Part shown: positions 34,580 through 47,027 of the stretch, one piece after another
Position numbering within the stretch: the stretch's first letter is position 1
How the letters are laid out: each line of letters starts with the position of its first letter
Source of the DNA: Cerioporus squamosus
Taxonomy: Eukaryota; Basidiomycota; Agaricomycetes; Polyporales; Polyporaceae
Assembly: GCA_022592435.1 (NCBI GenBank)
Contig: JABYQS010000109.1
Location: 62,001-126,000, forward strand
DNA length: 64,000 nucleotides
Direction of reading: 5' to 3'
Notes under the pieces: model-generated
Seen by the model: the letters and a program-made list of their open reading frames with translations, nothing else
The model's database searches: none
What the model was told of the DNA's origin: nothing
Made by a program: the position numbers and the translations under genes

Positions 34580-34943
34580 TTCGACAGGGAGGCGAGGCCA
34601 CAACCTGACCCCGCCGTCCCCGCCATCTTATGTCGTCCGCAACGGTCACGAGAGCTTCTCCGAGACTATTGCTGGCTCGCAGCGCGGTCCGGGGCTGCAG
34701 ACGCGTCTGCCGGGCGATGGCTGCTGTTGGATCGTCATGGTCAGGGTCAGGAGGGACAACGCGTGCAGGCGCCCGACGCGTCCCGGCGCGTCTTGTGCGC
34801 GTCTCCCTCACGTGGGCGCTCCCCGGACCCAGATCACTCCTCCGAGGCCCCTAGACACCGCAGTGGCGGGTGGCTGGCCGCCGTCGGTCGACTGCACTCT
34901 CGTCTTCACCATCGTTGTCCCCGCCGTCGACATCCAGCAGACC
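34580..34943. promoter_or_regulatory. Divergent promoter of GH28 and LSM8 genes
   Basis: 364 bases separate the two start codons. The sequence is GC-rich with repeated GACGCG-type words. No clear TATA box. A secreted pectinase and a housekeeping RNA-binding subunit share this interval. Confidence 0.5.
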
Positions 34944-35495
34944 ATGGCTGGCCTACAGCCCTATGTCGACCGTATGTGCTGCCCTCTCGTGTTCAGCGCC
35001 CATACTGATACCGCTTGGCGATGTAGATCGTGTCCTCCTCATCTTGCAGGATGGCCGAGCAATCGTGGTATGTAAAGCAACTCCACGTACTCGCCCGACG
35101 CGCTAACACCTCCTTTTCCGTGGTCATCCGTCTCATCACCCGCCGTGCTATCCTGACAACCCGGACCGTACGGATGCAGGGCGTAATGGCGGGGTTCGAT
35201 CAAAAGTCCAACGTCGTCCTCTCGGACACCAAGGAGCGAGTGTATAGCATGGAGGAGGGTGTAGAGGAGATTCCGCTGGGATTGTACCTCGTGAAGGGCG
35301 ATCAGATGTACGTGACCGTCTCCGTTTGTCCATTTGTCCTTGGCACGTCTTCCCCCGTGCCGCTTCCCGGTTGCGTACCATACACGACTGACGGCCGCTC
35401 GCAGCGTGCTCATAGGAGAGCTAGATGAAGCAGCCGACAAAGCCGTGGACCTATCAACTATACGTGCCGAACCCCTGCCCCCAATACGATACTGA
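34944..35495 (+). CDS. LSM8: LSm8, U6 snRNA-associated Sm-like protein
   Basis: Four exons: 34944-34971, 35027-35067, 35180-35307 and 35405-35495, giving 95 residues, the normal size of LSm8. It starts MAGLQPYVDHRVLLILQDG (Sm1 motif). It continues with AGFDQKSNVVLSDTKERVY and GLYLVKGDQIVLIGELDE (Sm2 motif), and ends AEPLPPIRY, a very conserved C terminus. LSm8 is the nuclear-specific member of the LSm2-8 ring, which binds the 3' oligo-U of U6 snRNA in pre-mRNA splicing. Intron sizes are 55, 112 and 97 nt. Confidence 0.96.
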
Positions 35496-36716
35496 CGTCA
35501 ACTTGGTTCACGATTTCGGCCACACGTCGCTCCTCGTATGCTTGCACGCCGCGCGGAGGGTTTCATGCCATTACGGCGGGCCGTCACACCTGTGCGAAGC
35601 CTGCCCGCCGAGCTCACGATGGACTTCTTCAGAGCATCGGCACAGCTCCCGGGAGAGGTGCCTCGAGAGGGAACGCCGAGCACGAGAAGGAGGTGCAAAA
35701 AGCGCATGACACTATGTGCTGGGTACGCTGTGGTGCTGGGGTCTTTGAGTCCTGTAAGCAAGACAGAAATGTTACCCCGATGCAGTTGCATTTCACCGCT
35801 GTCCTATCGTGCAGTCCGCGTCCGCCAGACAGCTCTTCTTACATGGTCGTCTTTGGTTGTAGAAGGTGCGCATATCAATATGACGCAACTCGTGCTAGAA
35901 CCCATTCCTGATGAGGATGTATGCAGGTCCATACGTGTCCGCAAGTTCACGCCGCAGCGTACGAGCGCATAAACTTGACTTGGCACGAGATTGATCGCCC
36001 CCGAGCAAACGAGTCCCGGACGCACGTCTAGGTCATGTCTATCGCACCACGTGAAGCTGCGTCGCACTGAGCGGGTTCAATTGCGATTCACCCTCTTTCC
36101 CGCTACTTATTCCTGATCTCCGCGCTCACTTCCCCTCCACTGCACCCTGTCTGCTTCCACTGCTGCGACAGTATCATACTGTCCACGCTCTCACTCGCCC
36201 CTGCCTGCTGACGGTGATGCCGTCGCAGCAATGGGAATCCGTTACCCCGTGTCCTCTGCAGCGCTCCGTTGCACACGGTGTCATCGCGGTAGGTAGCCAG
36301 GACCTCATCACGATAGTATCAGCGAAAGTAGTGTAAGTCAAAGTAAGCATGGAAGTTATCAAGCCCTTTATTCTGGTCTAAAAGCAAGTAAGTAAGAGAG
36401 CTTGACCATGTTAGTTCAACTTACTGTGGGCGCTCTCACATTCCGAGGTTTTCCCGTTCGACACGGTCGTCCACAATTCCCTCTGACCACGAGTGTCGAG
36501 GCATACGTGGAGCAATCCCACTGTCGCTCGTGTGCTCTTGGCGATCCTAGGCCTCCGACTCCTCGGAGCGGGCTGCGCACACCGTATTCGCAATGAAGGG
36601 CAATCCAACCGTACGCGCTGGCTACCGGTACTTAATAGACATAGGAGAGACCGGAGTCCCATACAAGCTTTGATCACCACCACCACTACCACCACCACCA
36701 CCACCACGCATTAGCA
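35496..36716. other. Intergenic, no gene recognised
   Basis: About 1.2 kb between LSM8 and the MFS gene. A 144-codon frame at 35538-35972 on the plus strand has no motif I know. The last part contains a CAC-rich repeat that is probably in the leader of the MFS transcript. Confidence 0.5.
36675..36707 (+). repeat. CAC/ACC trinucleotide microsatellite
   Basis: About ten near-perfect trinucleotide units with one interruption (CTA). It ends just before a GTGAGT at 36717 that looks like the donor of an intron in the 5' untranslated region of the MFS gene. Confidence 0.85.
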
Positions 36717-36771
36717 GTGAGTCTGAACCACCTCCGTTTTGCTTGAGGCGTCGTCTGACCTTGTCTGCAGG

Positions 36772-38838
36772 ATGGAAGTCGAACTGTCTACGATCCGCAC
36801 ACGTCCTCCGCACCCCGGGCTGCCTGACGAAGGTGCCAGTGACAATGTCCGAAAAAGCCTAGAGGTAGTAGAGACCGGACCAGCTGAAGGCTCTCAGTCG
36901 GACGATCCCCCAGCGACGGCGGTCCCGGCGTCGACCCCTTTGTCTCGTCGGCAGGCGAGGATGCAGTTCGCAGCTCTCTGTTGGACGTTGTTCCTCGCCG
37001 GCTGGAACGACGGTACAACTGGTCCTCTGCTGTCTCGTATGCAGACTGTATATCATGTGCGTCGCTTGCTCTTAACCACTTCCGAAGACCCTAACGATGC
37101 GCCTCTGGGTGTCTCGGAACCTAGGTCGGCTTTACTCTGGTCTCCATGATCTTCATTGCCAACTGTATTGTACGTGTCTTCGAGGAATGAGCTCAGAGGG
37201 TACTTATTTACATATTATCAGGGCTTCATATCCGGGGCTGTCCTCAATGTCTGGCTAACAGATCGGTGGGGCTTTGGCACTGTAAGTACTGTTCGTGATA
37301 TGTCTAGCTTACCACTGACCACCATGGGCTTCGCGCGAACAGGTCATGGTGATCGGTATCGCTTTTCGTATGCCCATCCACATGCGTCGCGATCTGATGT
37401 GTTGTGGCAGGATCCGTGGCGCAAGTAGCTGGATACGTACTAGAAGTCCCCGCACCCCCATTCCCGGTATTCGTCTTAGGTTATGCATTGAATGGTTTCG
37501 GCGTTGCGCTGCAGGTCCGTTCTTCCTGTCCTGTCCACCATTCGCTATTCGCTCTAATGCAATCTACTTCGTATGGTAGGATGCTGGCGCCAACGCTTTT
37601 GTCGCCTCGCTGAAGGATAATGCGGCGACGAAGATGGGCGTGCTGCATGCGGTTTACGGTACGGTACAAACTCTCTCGCTAGCAGAAGGAATGAATTTGT
37701 GCTGAATCATTAACTTGAAGGTGCCGGCGCGTTTTGTGCCCCGCTCGTGGCGACGCAGTTCTCGCAGATAAGCCGGTGGTCATTTCACTACCTCGCGTCG
37801 CTCGGTCTTGCGGTGCTCAACACGATTCTCCTCATTGCCGTCTTCCGGTTCAAGAACCAGGACGGTAGGCAACGCACCCTGTCGGTCTCCAAACCACATA
37901 CTGACTTATGGCTCTATCGGGATTTCGCATCCGCAGACTGCCTTGCTGAGGCAGGCCAGCCCCCAAGCCACGAAGAGTCTTCGACCATTGACAATAGCGG
38001 AAGCAAGTACAAGCAGATGTTCCGCCTGCGTTCTTTGCACTTCCTGGCGTTCTTCGCTCTGCTCTATGTCGGTGTTGAAGTCACGCTTGGAGGTAAGCCA
38101 CAACGTCCCTCCCCATCGATTTTAGTCTCAATAACCTGGACATTATGTAGGCTGGATCGTGGTCTATGTCAAAGATCTCCGTGGAGGAGGTCCTGACGCG
38201 GGATACATCTCCTCTGGGTTCTTCGGTGGTACGTCGCCTCCTCGATGCCTTACCACACTGTCTCAAGGTCTCATCCTCGCCGCTGGCAACAGGGCTTATG
38301 CTCGGCCGTGTGGGACTTCTATGGGTAAACCAGAAGGTCGGAGAAAGGCGCGCCGTCTTCCTCTACGCCTTGGTCGCCATTGCGTGCGTGCATCTCTCGC
38401 TGCCTCACTACTTACCTTCGCTGACCACACGATGTGCATTTGCGCAGTCTGGAGCTGGTCGTCTGGCTCGTGCCGTCGCTCCTCGGCGGCGCAGTCGCGG
38501 TCTCGTTCGTCGGCGTCCTCCTCGGGCCCATCTATCCGCTCGTCATGAACCACGCTGGCCGCGTCCTCCCTCCGTGGCTCCTTGTCGGTTCTGTCGGGTG
38601 GATCGCAGGCTTCGGGCAGGCTGGGTCCGCGGTCTTCCCGTTCATGACGGGTGCCCTTGCGTCGAAGGCCGGGATCAAGAGTTTGCAGCCGCTGTGAGTG
38701 TTGTCTCCTCAAATGCTGCCGTTTGGGAAGAGTCCCAGGCTGACCCGCTCTTCCGTTACGTGCAGGCTGGTGTCGATGATGGGCTTCATGGTGTTCTTGT
38801 GGGCACTCGTTCCGAACACTCCGCGTCGTTTTGAATGA
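36772..38838 (+). CDS. Major facilitator superfamily transporter
   Basis: Twelve exons: 36772-37056, 37125-37169, 37222-37281, 37343-37367, 37411-37514, 37580-37658, 37721-37864, 37937-38092, 38151-38228, 38293-38383, 38448-38693 and 38766-38838, giving 461 residues. The first 70 residues are cytoplasmic and Pro/Glu-rich. Then follow membrane helices such as MQFAALCWTLFLAGWNDG, FTLVSMIFIANCI, FHYLASLGLAVLNTILLIA and LHFLAFFALLYVGVEVTLG. It resembles the fungal MFS group whose first helix holds GWNDGTTGPLL. The substrate is unknown. The leader probably has its own intron (36717-36770), with the ATG one base after the acceptor. Intron 4 (43 nt) is unusually short. Confidence 0.9.
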
Positions 38839-39059
38839 TTGAGTCCACACCGGTGAGCTCAATCTCCAGCCAGCGGTCTCGACTGAAGGGCGATTGTGTA
38901 GTGTAAACGCTTCTGGTCAGATAGTGGTAGGAAAAACCGTGCATGACCCAGTTGAATGATTACCGTTGCCTCCGCTCGCATGGCCCTCCAGCGGATGCAT
39001 GTTCGGCGTGACTCGGACCTGTTGAGAGGTTATATGGCATACATTCGCTATATCAATCG

Positions 39060-40470
39060 CTTCGGGCTCTATAGTGGCAATGAGGAGGATCGTCATTGCT
39101 GTCCGGAAGCCAACATGAAGGACTGGTAAAGACTGCACCGACAGACAGAAACAGGCGGATCGTCTGGTCGCCAAGGCAAGGAACGGCACACCTCTGCGAT
39201 CTCCGAGATATGTGCGTCCAAAAGCACCGCCTCCTCCGGAGGAAAGGTGAGGTTTTTTGGGCCGCTCGTACGTTATCGACCATGCCTCGAAGTCCGACGC
39301 GCAGTAGCTGTCCTTGTATAGCTGGCGTGCCTCCCTCCAAAGGACTGTCGTCGTGCTGTCTGCATCATCAGCGTCGCCGAATCCCACGCCTGAATCGGGA
39401 CTTGCTAAGAGTCGCTCGTTCGTCATGGGTCCAGTCCAACGGCGCGTCCTCGGCTTCTCCTAGGCAAGTGGCGAGACGCTGCATGCGTGCACGTAACTCG
39501 GCCAAGGCGGACGTTATGGAGCATACATCCCGGCGTCTGGCCAACCCCAGGACAGCTGCGAGCTCGCGGGGTACGGAGGCGTCCAAAGGAGAGTTGGTCA
39601 GGAGCTCTTTGCCGGCGCGGATTTGACCAATAGGGATATCCTCGTCCTCCCAGTCACCAACATTTTCGCCCAAGCGAGGCATCCAGGGAAGCTCGCCTTC
39701 TCATAAAAACAGGAGAACGAAGAAGAGAGACTCCAAGTCGTCCTGCGGGTGAGGGGCTGCATACTCCCTATCAGTACCGTTGTGTTGGAAACGCGCTCAT
39801 CGGATAGGCTCACCAAGACCGTTGTGTGTGCTAACACTGCACCAGTAAAATGTCCCGGAAAAGTACCGATCTTTTTGGAGCGTCCTCGGGGACCACCTTA
39901 GAGTCTGCGCAGCGAGGGTCGTGGTATGATATGCCGAAGTCGACGAGGACGATGCGCGTTGGGTCGGTAGGAGACACAAGGATGTTGCACGGCTTGATAT
40001 CATGATGGACGATGCCATGACTTGCGGATATTCTGGATAACTGCATAAGTATCACGATGATTTCTATATTACTATTGATGCACATGAGGAGTAGGGGTAC
40101 GTACCATCTGTTCTCCGATGCGGGCGATGGTCCCGAGCTTCAAGATAGTCCGAGTCTTCTCCCCTATCTTGCTCCGCAGATTTCCGCACAGCAGCTCCAT
40201 CGCTATGTAGTCGAAATGGGGTCCGCGGCCGTACCCAATCAATCTGGGCACCGAACGGTGTCCCTGAAGGTGTTGTATGACCCTCTCCTGAGAGAGACAC
40301 GGACTTCATTAAGGCGACAACTTCGCCAGAATCTTGCACTTTACCTTTGTAGACGTGACTGCACGAAGAGTTCGAATTAGTATAAGGGGGCTGAGCAGAG
40401 CGGCATGCGTACGTACGACCCGAACCCCAATCTTTCGGACTCGGTATAGACTACCTTCAAGGGGTGCGTC
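39060..40470 (-). pseudogene. CK1-like kinase pseudogene, inverted copy
   Basis: This is an inverted relative of the kinase gene at 45680-47027. Shared pieces in order are GFGSY, HVYK, QHLQGH, GYGRGPHFDYIAMELL, ARIGEQM, HGIVHHDIKPCNILVS, DPTRIVLVDFG, HDPRC, YWCSV, DDLESLFFVLLFL, GELPWMPRL and ASPDSGVGFG. Lesions against the other copy: the reading frame shifts near 40285, after VSLS. A second shift falls in a run of five A at 39872-39876. An in-frame TGA lies at 39701-39703 inside the CK1 signature. Another shift lies near 39425. The catalytic HRD reads HHD. It cannot encode a full kinase as given. Confidence 0.85.
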
Positions 40471-41263
40471 ATTACTGTCACGGTGATTCCCAACCGTCAG
40501 GTCAGAGTAAGTAAGTACATGTCTAGAAGAAAGAAGAAAATACCGAGGTGCAGTATATCTGAGCAGATGTCGTTGGTTAGTCAACGTGTTGTGAGCCAGA
40601 GCAGTGGTGGAGGTGAGGTAAGAACCACAAGAGGGCCGTGTCCGAGTACTCAGCGCCTAATCCTCGCAAATTGAAGTAGTAGTCAGATATGGTTGGCGGC
40701 CACTGCACTCAAACGACGTCCTCAGGTATATGGCAATAGGCACGACGCAGTATCCTTGAAGCATTGCAACGCCCTAGTCTCACGGTGCAGAAAGGTCGAT
40801 GTTACCCCGAGACAGACGCGAACAATCCTCAATGCACATGCATCGCCTGTTCACCTTCACCAAGTTGACTATGATGAAACTCCAGGCACTCAGTTCATCA
40901 GTGTATGCGCGAAGATGGACCACGCACAAAAAGCCAGCTCCTACAGTACTTGTCGTCGTGTGGTGAGCTTCAAGGAGGTCATCGCGGAGTCGACTCTGCA
41001 AACCAGTAAATCCTCTGGCGAAGTCGCGCCATATGTAGAAGTGGAGAAAAGCCAAACGCGCTCAGAGCCCTGTCACGTCGAAGAGAGGCGTCTGCGACTA
41101 GGTATACCCAGCCCGTCGTGTCTATGTGCGGGTGATCGCCAGGCAACCGTATTAACAACTGAAAACGTACTATATATCTAGGATATGCCCCAACCTGCTG
41201 GGACACAGAGACCACAACCGACGGACGGACCACTGAGCGACCCGAATCTGCCACATCCAGCAC
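40471..41263. other. Intergenic, no gene recognised
   Basis: About 800 bases between the kinase pseudogene and the 3' end of the SYG1-type gene. A 162-codon plus-strand frame at 40693-41181 lacks an ATG at its start and any motif. Confidence 0.5.
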
Positions 41264-44200
41264 TCAGTCCTCGTTCACAGCATCGACCTCTGCAGCAGTT
41301 GCATCGGTCTCTGGATCCTTCCTAGGGGTACGCCATGACCTGCTCGCGGTCCGCTTGTGCATGTTCGAGGGCGCATCCTCGTCGTCGTCGTCGGAATCTG
41401 CATTAGCGTCGTCGTACGAGTACGGCAGCGGCACTTCGCGCGTGACACGGTACTGGTCGATGTTACCGAGATGCTCGTTCTCCAGACGCACTATGAGGCC
41501 AGTCAGTACAATACGTTGATTGCGAACTGTCGGAGACGCGAGGGACTCACGGAAATTCCACTGCCAGCGACGCAGGACTTCGAGCATCCCGGCGATGAAC
41601 GTGCGGATGAAGAAGTCAGGCCCGTCCGTGGGAATGTACAACACCCAGATGAAACGGATGAGAATATTTGACACCTGCACGAGCATATGAGTATCTAGCT
41701 CTCTAGTGCGAGTATGGTCACTCACGATAGCGAAGTAGTAGAACTGGATGGCACGGGACAAATAGTTAGTAAGCACAGGAAATTGGAGGAACCCTTTACG
41801 CACTGGTAGGGTATTGCTATACAGTATGTTGGGTCGCAGCAGAGGGTAATTAGCGTGAGGACGGAGCAGAGACCAATCCATCAGGAGGTCCTGTAACAAG
41901 TTGTCAGCGACACCGAAATCAGGGCGCAGAGCCATTACACGCACCCAAGCACCGGCATAGATGGAGTAGTTTGTCCCAAAGATGCACCACAAGACGAAGA
42001 TTGGGCCGCGAGAACCACCTGAAGTACACTTCGTCAACACCAGCATACCGGGTGAGGACGAACCCACCGACCTTGCGCTCTCCATAGGAAGTAGAATAGA
42101 TAATAGAGAATGCCGGAACCGTACTTCCCACCCTGTTATTGGGTTTATGTCAATATGCACCATGTATGCCAACAAAGAGTCGACGTACATTTATCAAGTG
42201 AGTGATGAGGCCGGAATCGACATAACGCTTCACACTCTGCACGAGACGCACAAGCAGTGGCAACGAGCCGAGGAGAAACGCGATGCCCCAGCGAGGCCCC
42301 GGCCCAGAAGCACACCTGCGCCAACCCGGGTCTATACCAGTCGCATAGACGCACGCGACAAAGTATAGATTCGATAATGTGAAGACTAGACTGCAAAATT
42401 GATCCCTGTCGTGCAGATTCGTTGAACGGAAGATATCTTGCATGGTTATGGGGTGCTTACCCCATCCAGAAGTCTGCGAACTGGTGGCAATGTGAGTGAC
42501 CACACAGCGATCTCCCCACGACCGCGAACATACCTCGACACGATGCATCCCGGACGTCAAGAGTTTGCTGACATTCCTGATTAGCCACCACCGAGACGAC
42601 TTGAACATGATTGGCAGCGGGTCGAACATGACGAGCGCGACGAACGCAAGCCACAGAAGGGGCCACGTCGTCGGAGCCACGTTCTCCGTCCCTATTCTTG
42701 CAAATGATAACCAGAAAGCATAGCAGAGCAACGATAACAGGAAAGCAGGCATCTGTGCACGCGGACGCGTATTGCACCATGTGAGTCTATCTCAACGGGA
42801 AGGTGCATGAGACGAACGAGGCGCACCTCAAAATATACACGATGATCCATCCTAGTCCGTAGATCCAATTCTGCACAGGAGCTGTCAGTAATAGCCTCCC
42901 CTGTGGGAGGAAAAGCGTACCGAAGATGAAGACATAGTTGATGCGCGCCCGCGCCCATACCAGCAAATTGACACCCACGATGAGTGCGAAGAAGGTCGGA
43001 ATGAAGAAAATCGCGTAGATGAACAACAATGCGTCCCATCCTGGAATGGCTTCGCGCGTATCTGCTTGGAAGCCTGCACGATTTCCTCAGTCAGATAGTG
43101 CCGTACAGCCAAGACGGGAGACACTTACTCTGGTAGAGTCCGGCGACCAAAGCGGGGACGGCCAGTCCGAGGGCCATGCCCGTTCGGAATGTGCTGAAGT
43201 GATGACTGGTGTGCTTCGGCCCACCACGCAGACGCGCCATCGCCTTCTTTTTGTCTCCTTTAGCTGCGTTTATGGAGAAACATCAGTGATATGTTGCTTG
43301 TAGAGAATAGAACAGAACACACCAAACCGCGCAGCGAAGAGCGCCTCCATGTCGTGCGTAAGCGCCTCAACAATCGCACCAGACGAGAACGCGCTAGGCT
43401 CGATCTTCTCTCTCGTATACGCCTCCTGTGCCGGAATCTATGTCGCACCAATGAGTAGGTGCCAAAAGATGCGGTTCATGAGATACATACGTGAGTCACC
43501 TTCTCGAACTTCTTGAGAGCCTTCCGGAAGCCGATCAGGTTCAGAGTCTAGGATGCATCATGAGTGCATGCATGCTGGGACGAGATGGACAAACACGTAC
43601 TCGATAGTTATTTAGCACTTCTAGACCCCTACCAACGACAGTTTATGAGTACACCACGTGTCACAGATGCAAGGACACGTACCGGTAGCACTCAAGAACA
43701 GCCTTCTTGAGCTGCTTCTTCGCATGCTGATACTCCTCGGGGTCGTACTTCGGAGCCTTCGGGGTCTTGCCAGGAAAACCCGATGCGCTTTTCCCGCTGC
43801 CAGAGCTTTCACCAGCATCCTCTGCTCGCACATCCTCAATCACCGTCGCGTCGGTATCGCTACCCTTCTTCTCGGGTGGCGCAGTCGAACGGAACGGGAA
43901 GAGCGCCTGGACGCTCTTCGACATTGATTTCTCTCGCCAGCGTTGGGAACCGGTCGTCCTGCTGTTGTCGAGATCGAGACTGACGACATTGCTGGACTCG
44001 TCTTCGCTAGCGTTCTCGATGTGAGGCTTGGGCGTCGTTAGTTCAACAGTATCGTCCGCTTCCTTGAGACTGACTGGTCGGGCTGTCTCGCTCGAATTCC
44101 TCCTACTGAGAGTCTGCTTCCAATACTGTACACTTCTGGAATTCGGAGGAGGGAGTTGATGAGTGGCGTTCGAGGGCTCGGCATCCTGGTGTTTTCGACG

Positions 44201-45346
44201 GCGTGTGAGGATGTGCGGAACCACTGGAGCAGGAAGAGGGAGAGGCAGCCAAGAATAGGGTGCTATGGCGGCCGGATACGCTTCCTGGACGTCCTAAGCA
44301 TGTAAGAGCGCTGGAGGAGCGGTTCTGTGACCACGGAGACACGCACGTAAAACGCTCGTCGGTGATCCTTGAGCTCTTGCAGCTGCTCCTTGAGCAGATT
44401 CGCCCTGCACGCAGTTCAAGCATGCACAAGTCGAAAAATATGTAGGAAGGCGCACCTATGCCGCATGTCCCTCTCGCGCTCGCAGTAGAAGCTCTCTACT
44501 TTGTCCAACTCTTCGTCCAACTTGTCGAAGAACGCGCGCTCCACCGGGGTCAGCTGGGGGAGTAGCTCCATGAGCGGAATGGGGCGTCGGACGTCGAACC
44601 TTGGCCCCGCAAGTGAACCGCTCGTCGTGCCTTTGGTGGAGTTCGCCCTCTGCAACGCGCGACCAAGGACCGTAGTCACCGTGTTGCTGCGCCCCCGACG
44701 CATCCGGGGAAGCGCGGCATGCTCTACCGTAGTCGAACGTGCGGCGATTGTTGGACGAGTCGGAGAGTCGACGTGTCCATCACCTTCTAGTCGCTCAGGA
44801 CTTGACTCCAATTCCTCCCGCTCGTCCTGAGTCTGCCAATGAGCGTGTCGTCCTCTGTCATGTTCGCGCCCCGGTATATCCGAGCTTTCGGACTGGCGAC
44901 GATCAACTGGACCTGATGCTAAAGAAGAGGTGTCTTCAGAAGGACGCGGCGCACTGAAGTTACGATGTTCGGAGACCGCAGACTGGTCGCGAGGAGACGT
45001 GGGGGAGAGATCTTCGTCGCTGCTCGAGGAGGCAGCTTGGTGCGCGCGACGGATTGCAGTGATACGTTTCTTGAGTCCGCGGTAATCACTAGGTTGAGGG
45101 AGGCTCATCAAGATATGCACGCCTGGCAAATCTGGGAGTGCTATCGTACGGAGGGGAAGACTCACATGTATGCTTTCTTCCACTCCGGAGTCTGGGTACA
45201 AAGAATGACCATCAACCTATGCAGACTCTACGTCATGGCCTCTTACGAACCTGGGTCTCCTCAAGGTATCTGGTACGTTGGCGGCCCCATCAGCCAACTC
45301 TGCGCTTCACCGCCAACACGAAGTGCGCGCACCGTGCAAATTTCAT
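41264..45346 (-). CDS. SYG1: SYG1/XPR1-type phosphate exporter (SPX-EXS)
   Basis: Twenty-one exons: 45333-45346, 45251-45269, 45166-45191, 44456-45088, 44347-44404, 43683-44284, 43601-43628, 43491-43547, 43323-43437, 43129-43263, 42921-43073, 42827-42870, 42534-42752, 42461-42480, 42189-42405, 42072-42132, 41945-42018, 41804-41890, 41726-41743, 41551-41674 and 41264-41490. Phases close to give 976 residues. The SPX domain is split: MKFARYLEETQ, TPEWKKAYIDYRGLKKRI, then VERAFFDKLDEELDKVESFY and LIGFRKALKKFEK. It senses inositol pyrophosphates in known relatives. Membrane helices follow, then the EXS domain with NVSKLLTSGMHRVEF, DLLMDWSLLRPHANYPLLR and ILIRFIWVLYIP. The C terminus is acidic. 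Known relatives export phosphate. Exons 1-3 are only 14, 19 and 26 nt. Confidence 0.95.
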
Positions 45347-45679
45347 GGTATTCTCCGAAATCAACAAGGTAGATGAGACGCAGCGTTAAGATGAGAACAA
45401 GAAGACTTCACAGCAAGAAGCATAGAACAATCAGAGGGGGAAAGGGGGGAAAGGCAAGGGAGCGACCCCAGTGACGGTGACTTCACAGGAGTTCACGCCA
45501 AACTGTAGCTCGCACTCCGACCTTCTCGGGATGCTTCGAATGCATGTGACGTAGACGCCAATCTCTACTCAACGCCATCGACATAGGCGCGCGCTCAACT
45601 TTTCTCTCCTAACCACAACGCGACCGAACCAAAGTAACTTGTGCTCCACGTATGCCCCCTTTACCCTCTTTTGTTGTCG
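45347..45679. promoter_or_regulatory. Divergent promoter of SYG1-type and CK1-like genes
   Basis: 333 bases separate the two start codons. It contains a G/A-rich run near 45430-45465 on the plus strand. No clear TATA box. Confidence 0.45.
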
Positions 45680-47027
45680 ATGTTATCAACGGCTGTGGCT
45701 ACGGTGCCTCGCTTGAAGCTCACGTACGAACCATACAAGGATCACTTAGGATCTGGGTCGTATGTGCGTGAAGCCATCTCTGCCTTTTACACCTTACTGA
45801 TGAGTCATAGGCTCACGTGTTCAAGGCAACTGAGCGCGATCCAGGCCATGAATTTTCATTGAAAGTCGTTCGCGTCTCTCTTACGGTGTTACGGACCATT
45901 CTACGCCACGAGGGCAGAATTTTGCAACATCTCCAAGGGCATTACGCAATCCCGCAGTTGTTTGGGTACGGCCGCGAACCTCACTTCCACTACATAGCGA
46001 TGGAGCTCCTGAGAGAATGTTTGTGGGACAAGATAGGATGGGACAGCGGGGCGGCCGTCCTGAAAAATGGAACCGTCGCCCGCATCGGAGAGCAAATGGT
46101 AAGCACATATAACTCATGAGCATCGGCGCATATGCGCCACAGTGACTCGTGTCTGTCCGCTCTGGAGCATCTGGAAACGCACAACATCTTTCATCGCGAC
46201 ATCAAACCGGACAACATACTCCTGAGTCGCACAGACCCGACGCGTATCGTTCTCATCGACTTCGGTAAAGCCTATTACCACGATCCTCGCTGCGTCGATA
46301 AGGGACCCAAGGATGCACCGCATAATGTGCGTTATGCTGGCGGTTCGCCCTATTGGTGTAGCGTGCGCGCATACGACGGCCTTGGTAAGTATCCGCAACT
46401 GGCTCGTGTACACACCCGGTACTGCAGGAATCCGCAGTGCCTAGCTCAGAAGATGACCTAGAGTCTCTTTCCTTTGTTCTGTTTTTCCTACCTCAAGGCG
46501 AACTTCCATGGATGCCTCCCGGCAGCGTGGGGCTTCCATCGGCGCGCCTCCGCGCCGCCAAGGAGTTTCTCACGAGCTCTGTGGTCGAAAAATCCGCCCC
46601 GGTTGAGTATGCTGCTGTAGTGGAGGCTGCTCGACGGTCAGACGCGGGACGCTACATCAAGTCGACCATTGTCACACTGCACACGGAAATGAGGCGTTTG
46701 TCGACCAGCCTTGGGGAAGTCGAGCAAGCATCGCTCGATTGGACAACCATGCCAAGGACTGATCAGCACCGTCTGGCTAGTCCAGACTTGGGGTTCGGGT
46801 TCGGGCAGCCACGCGATGCAGAGCAAGGAGCTCTTGCGAAAAGTCGTCGATCTCAGGACGACGCATCAATTCAGGTGTACAATGATAGTTACGGCGAGTT
46901 GGACATAGACTTATGGCACATCACGCATGCGCGCCTCCGGTCTCTGACGTTTCCCCCCGATGAGGCGGAGCTCTTGGACGGACAGATACCGGAGATCGTA
47001 GAGGCGGAGAGAGTCTGCACTTGGTGA
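45680..47027 (+). CDS. CK1-like protein kinase
   Basis: Exons 45680-45763, 45811-46098, 46168-46384 and 46450-47027, giving 388 residues. Kinase features in order: LGSGSYAHVFKATERD (Gly loop), FSLKVV (Lys), IAMELL, HNIFHRDIKPDNILLS (catalytic loop), LIDFGKA (DFG) and DDLESLSFVLFFLPQGELPW, the casein-kinase-1 signature. The C-terminal third is family-specific. The second intron is uncertain. The natural acceptor at 46142 would leave LSALE out of frame. The acceptor at 46167 restores the frame but drops these five residues against the inverted copy. The gene may therefore carry one lesion or use a shifted splice site. The start ATG at 45680 keeps the frame into the Gly loop. Confidence 0.8.

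Noticed and set aside
35538..35972. 144-codon plus-strand frame after LSM8
   Set aside because: It starts inside the LSM8 3' flank and has no motif. It was considered as a CHCH protein because of nearby cysteines, but their spacing does not fit.
40693..41181. 162-codon plus-strand frame
   Set aside because: It does not begin with ATG, has no homology that I can see, and lies in the gap between the pseudogene and the SYG1 gene.
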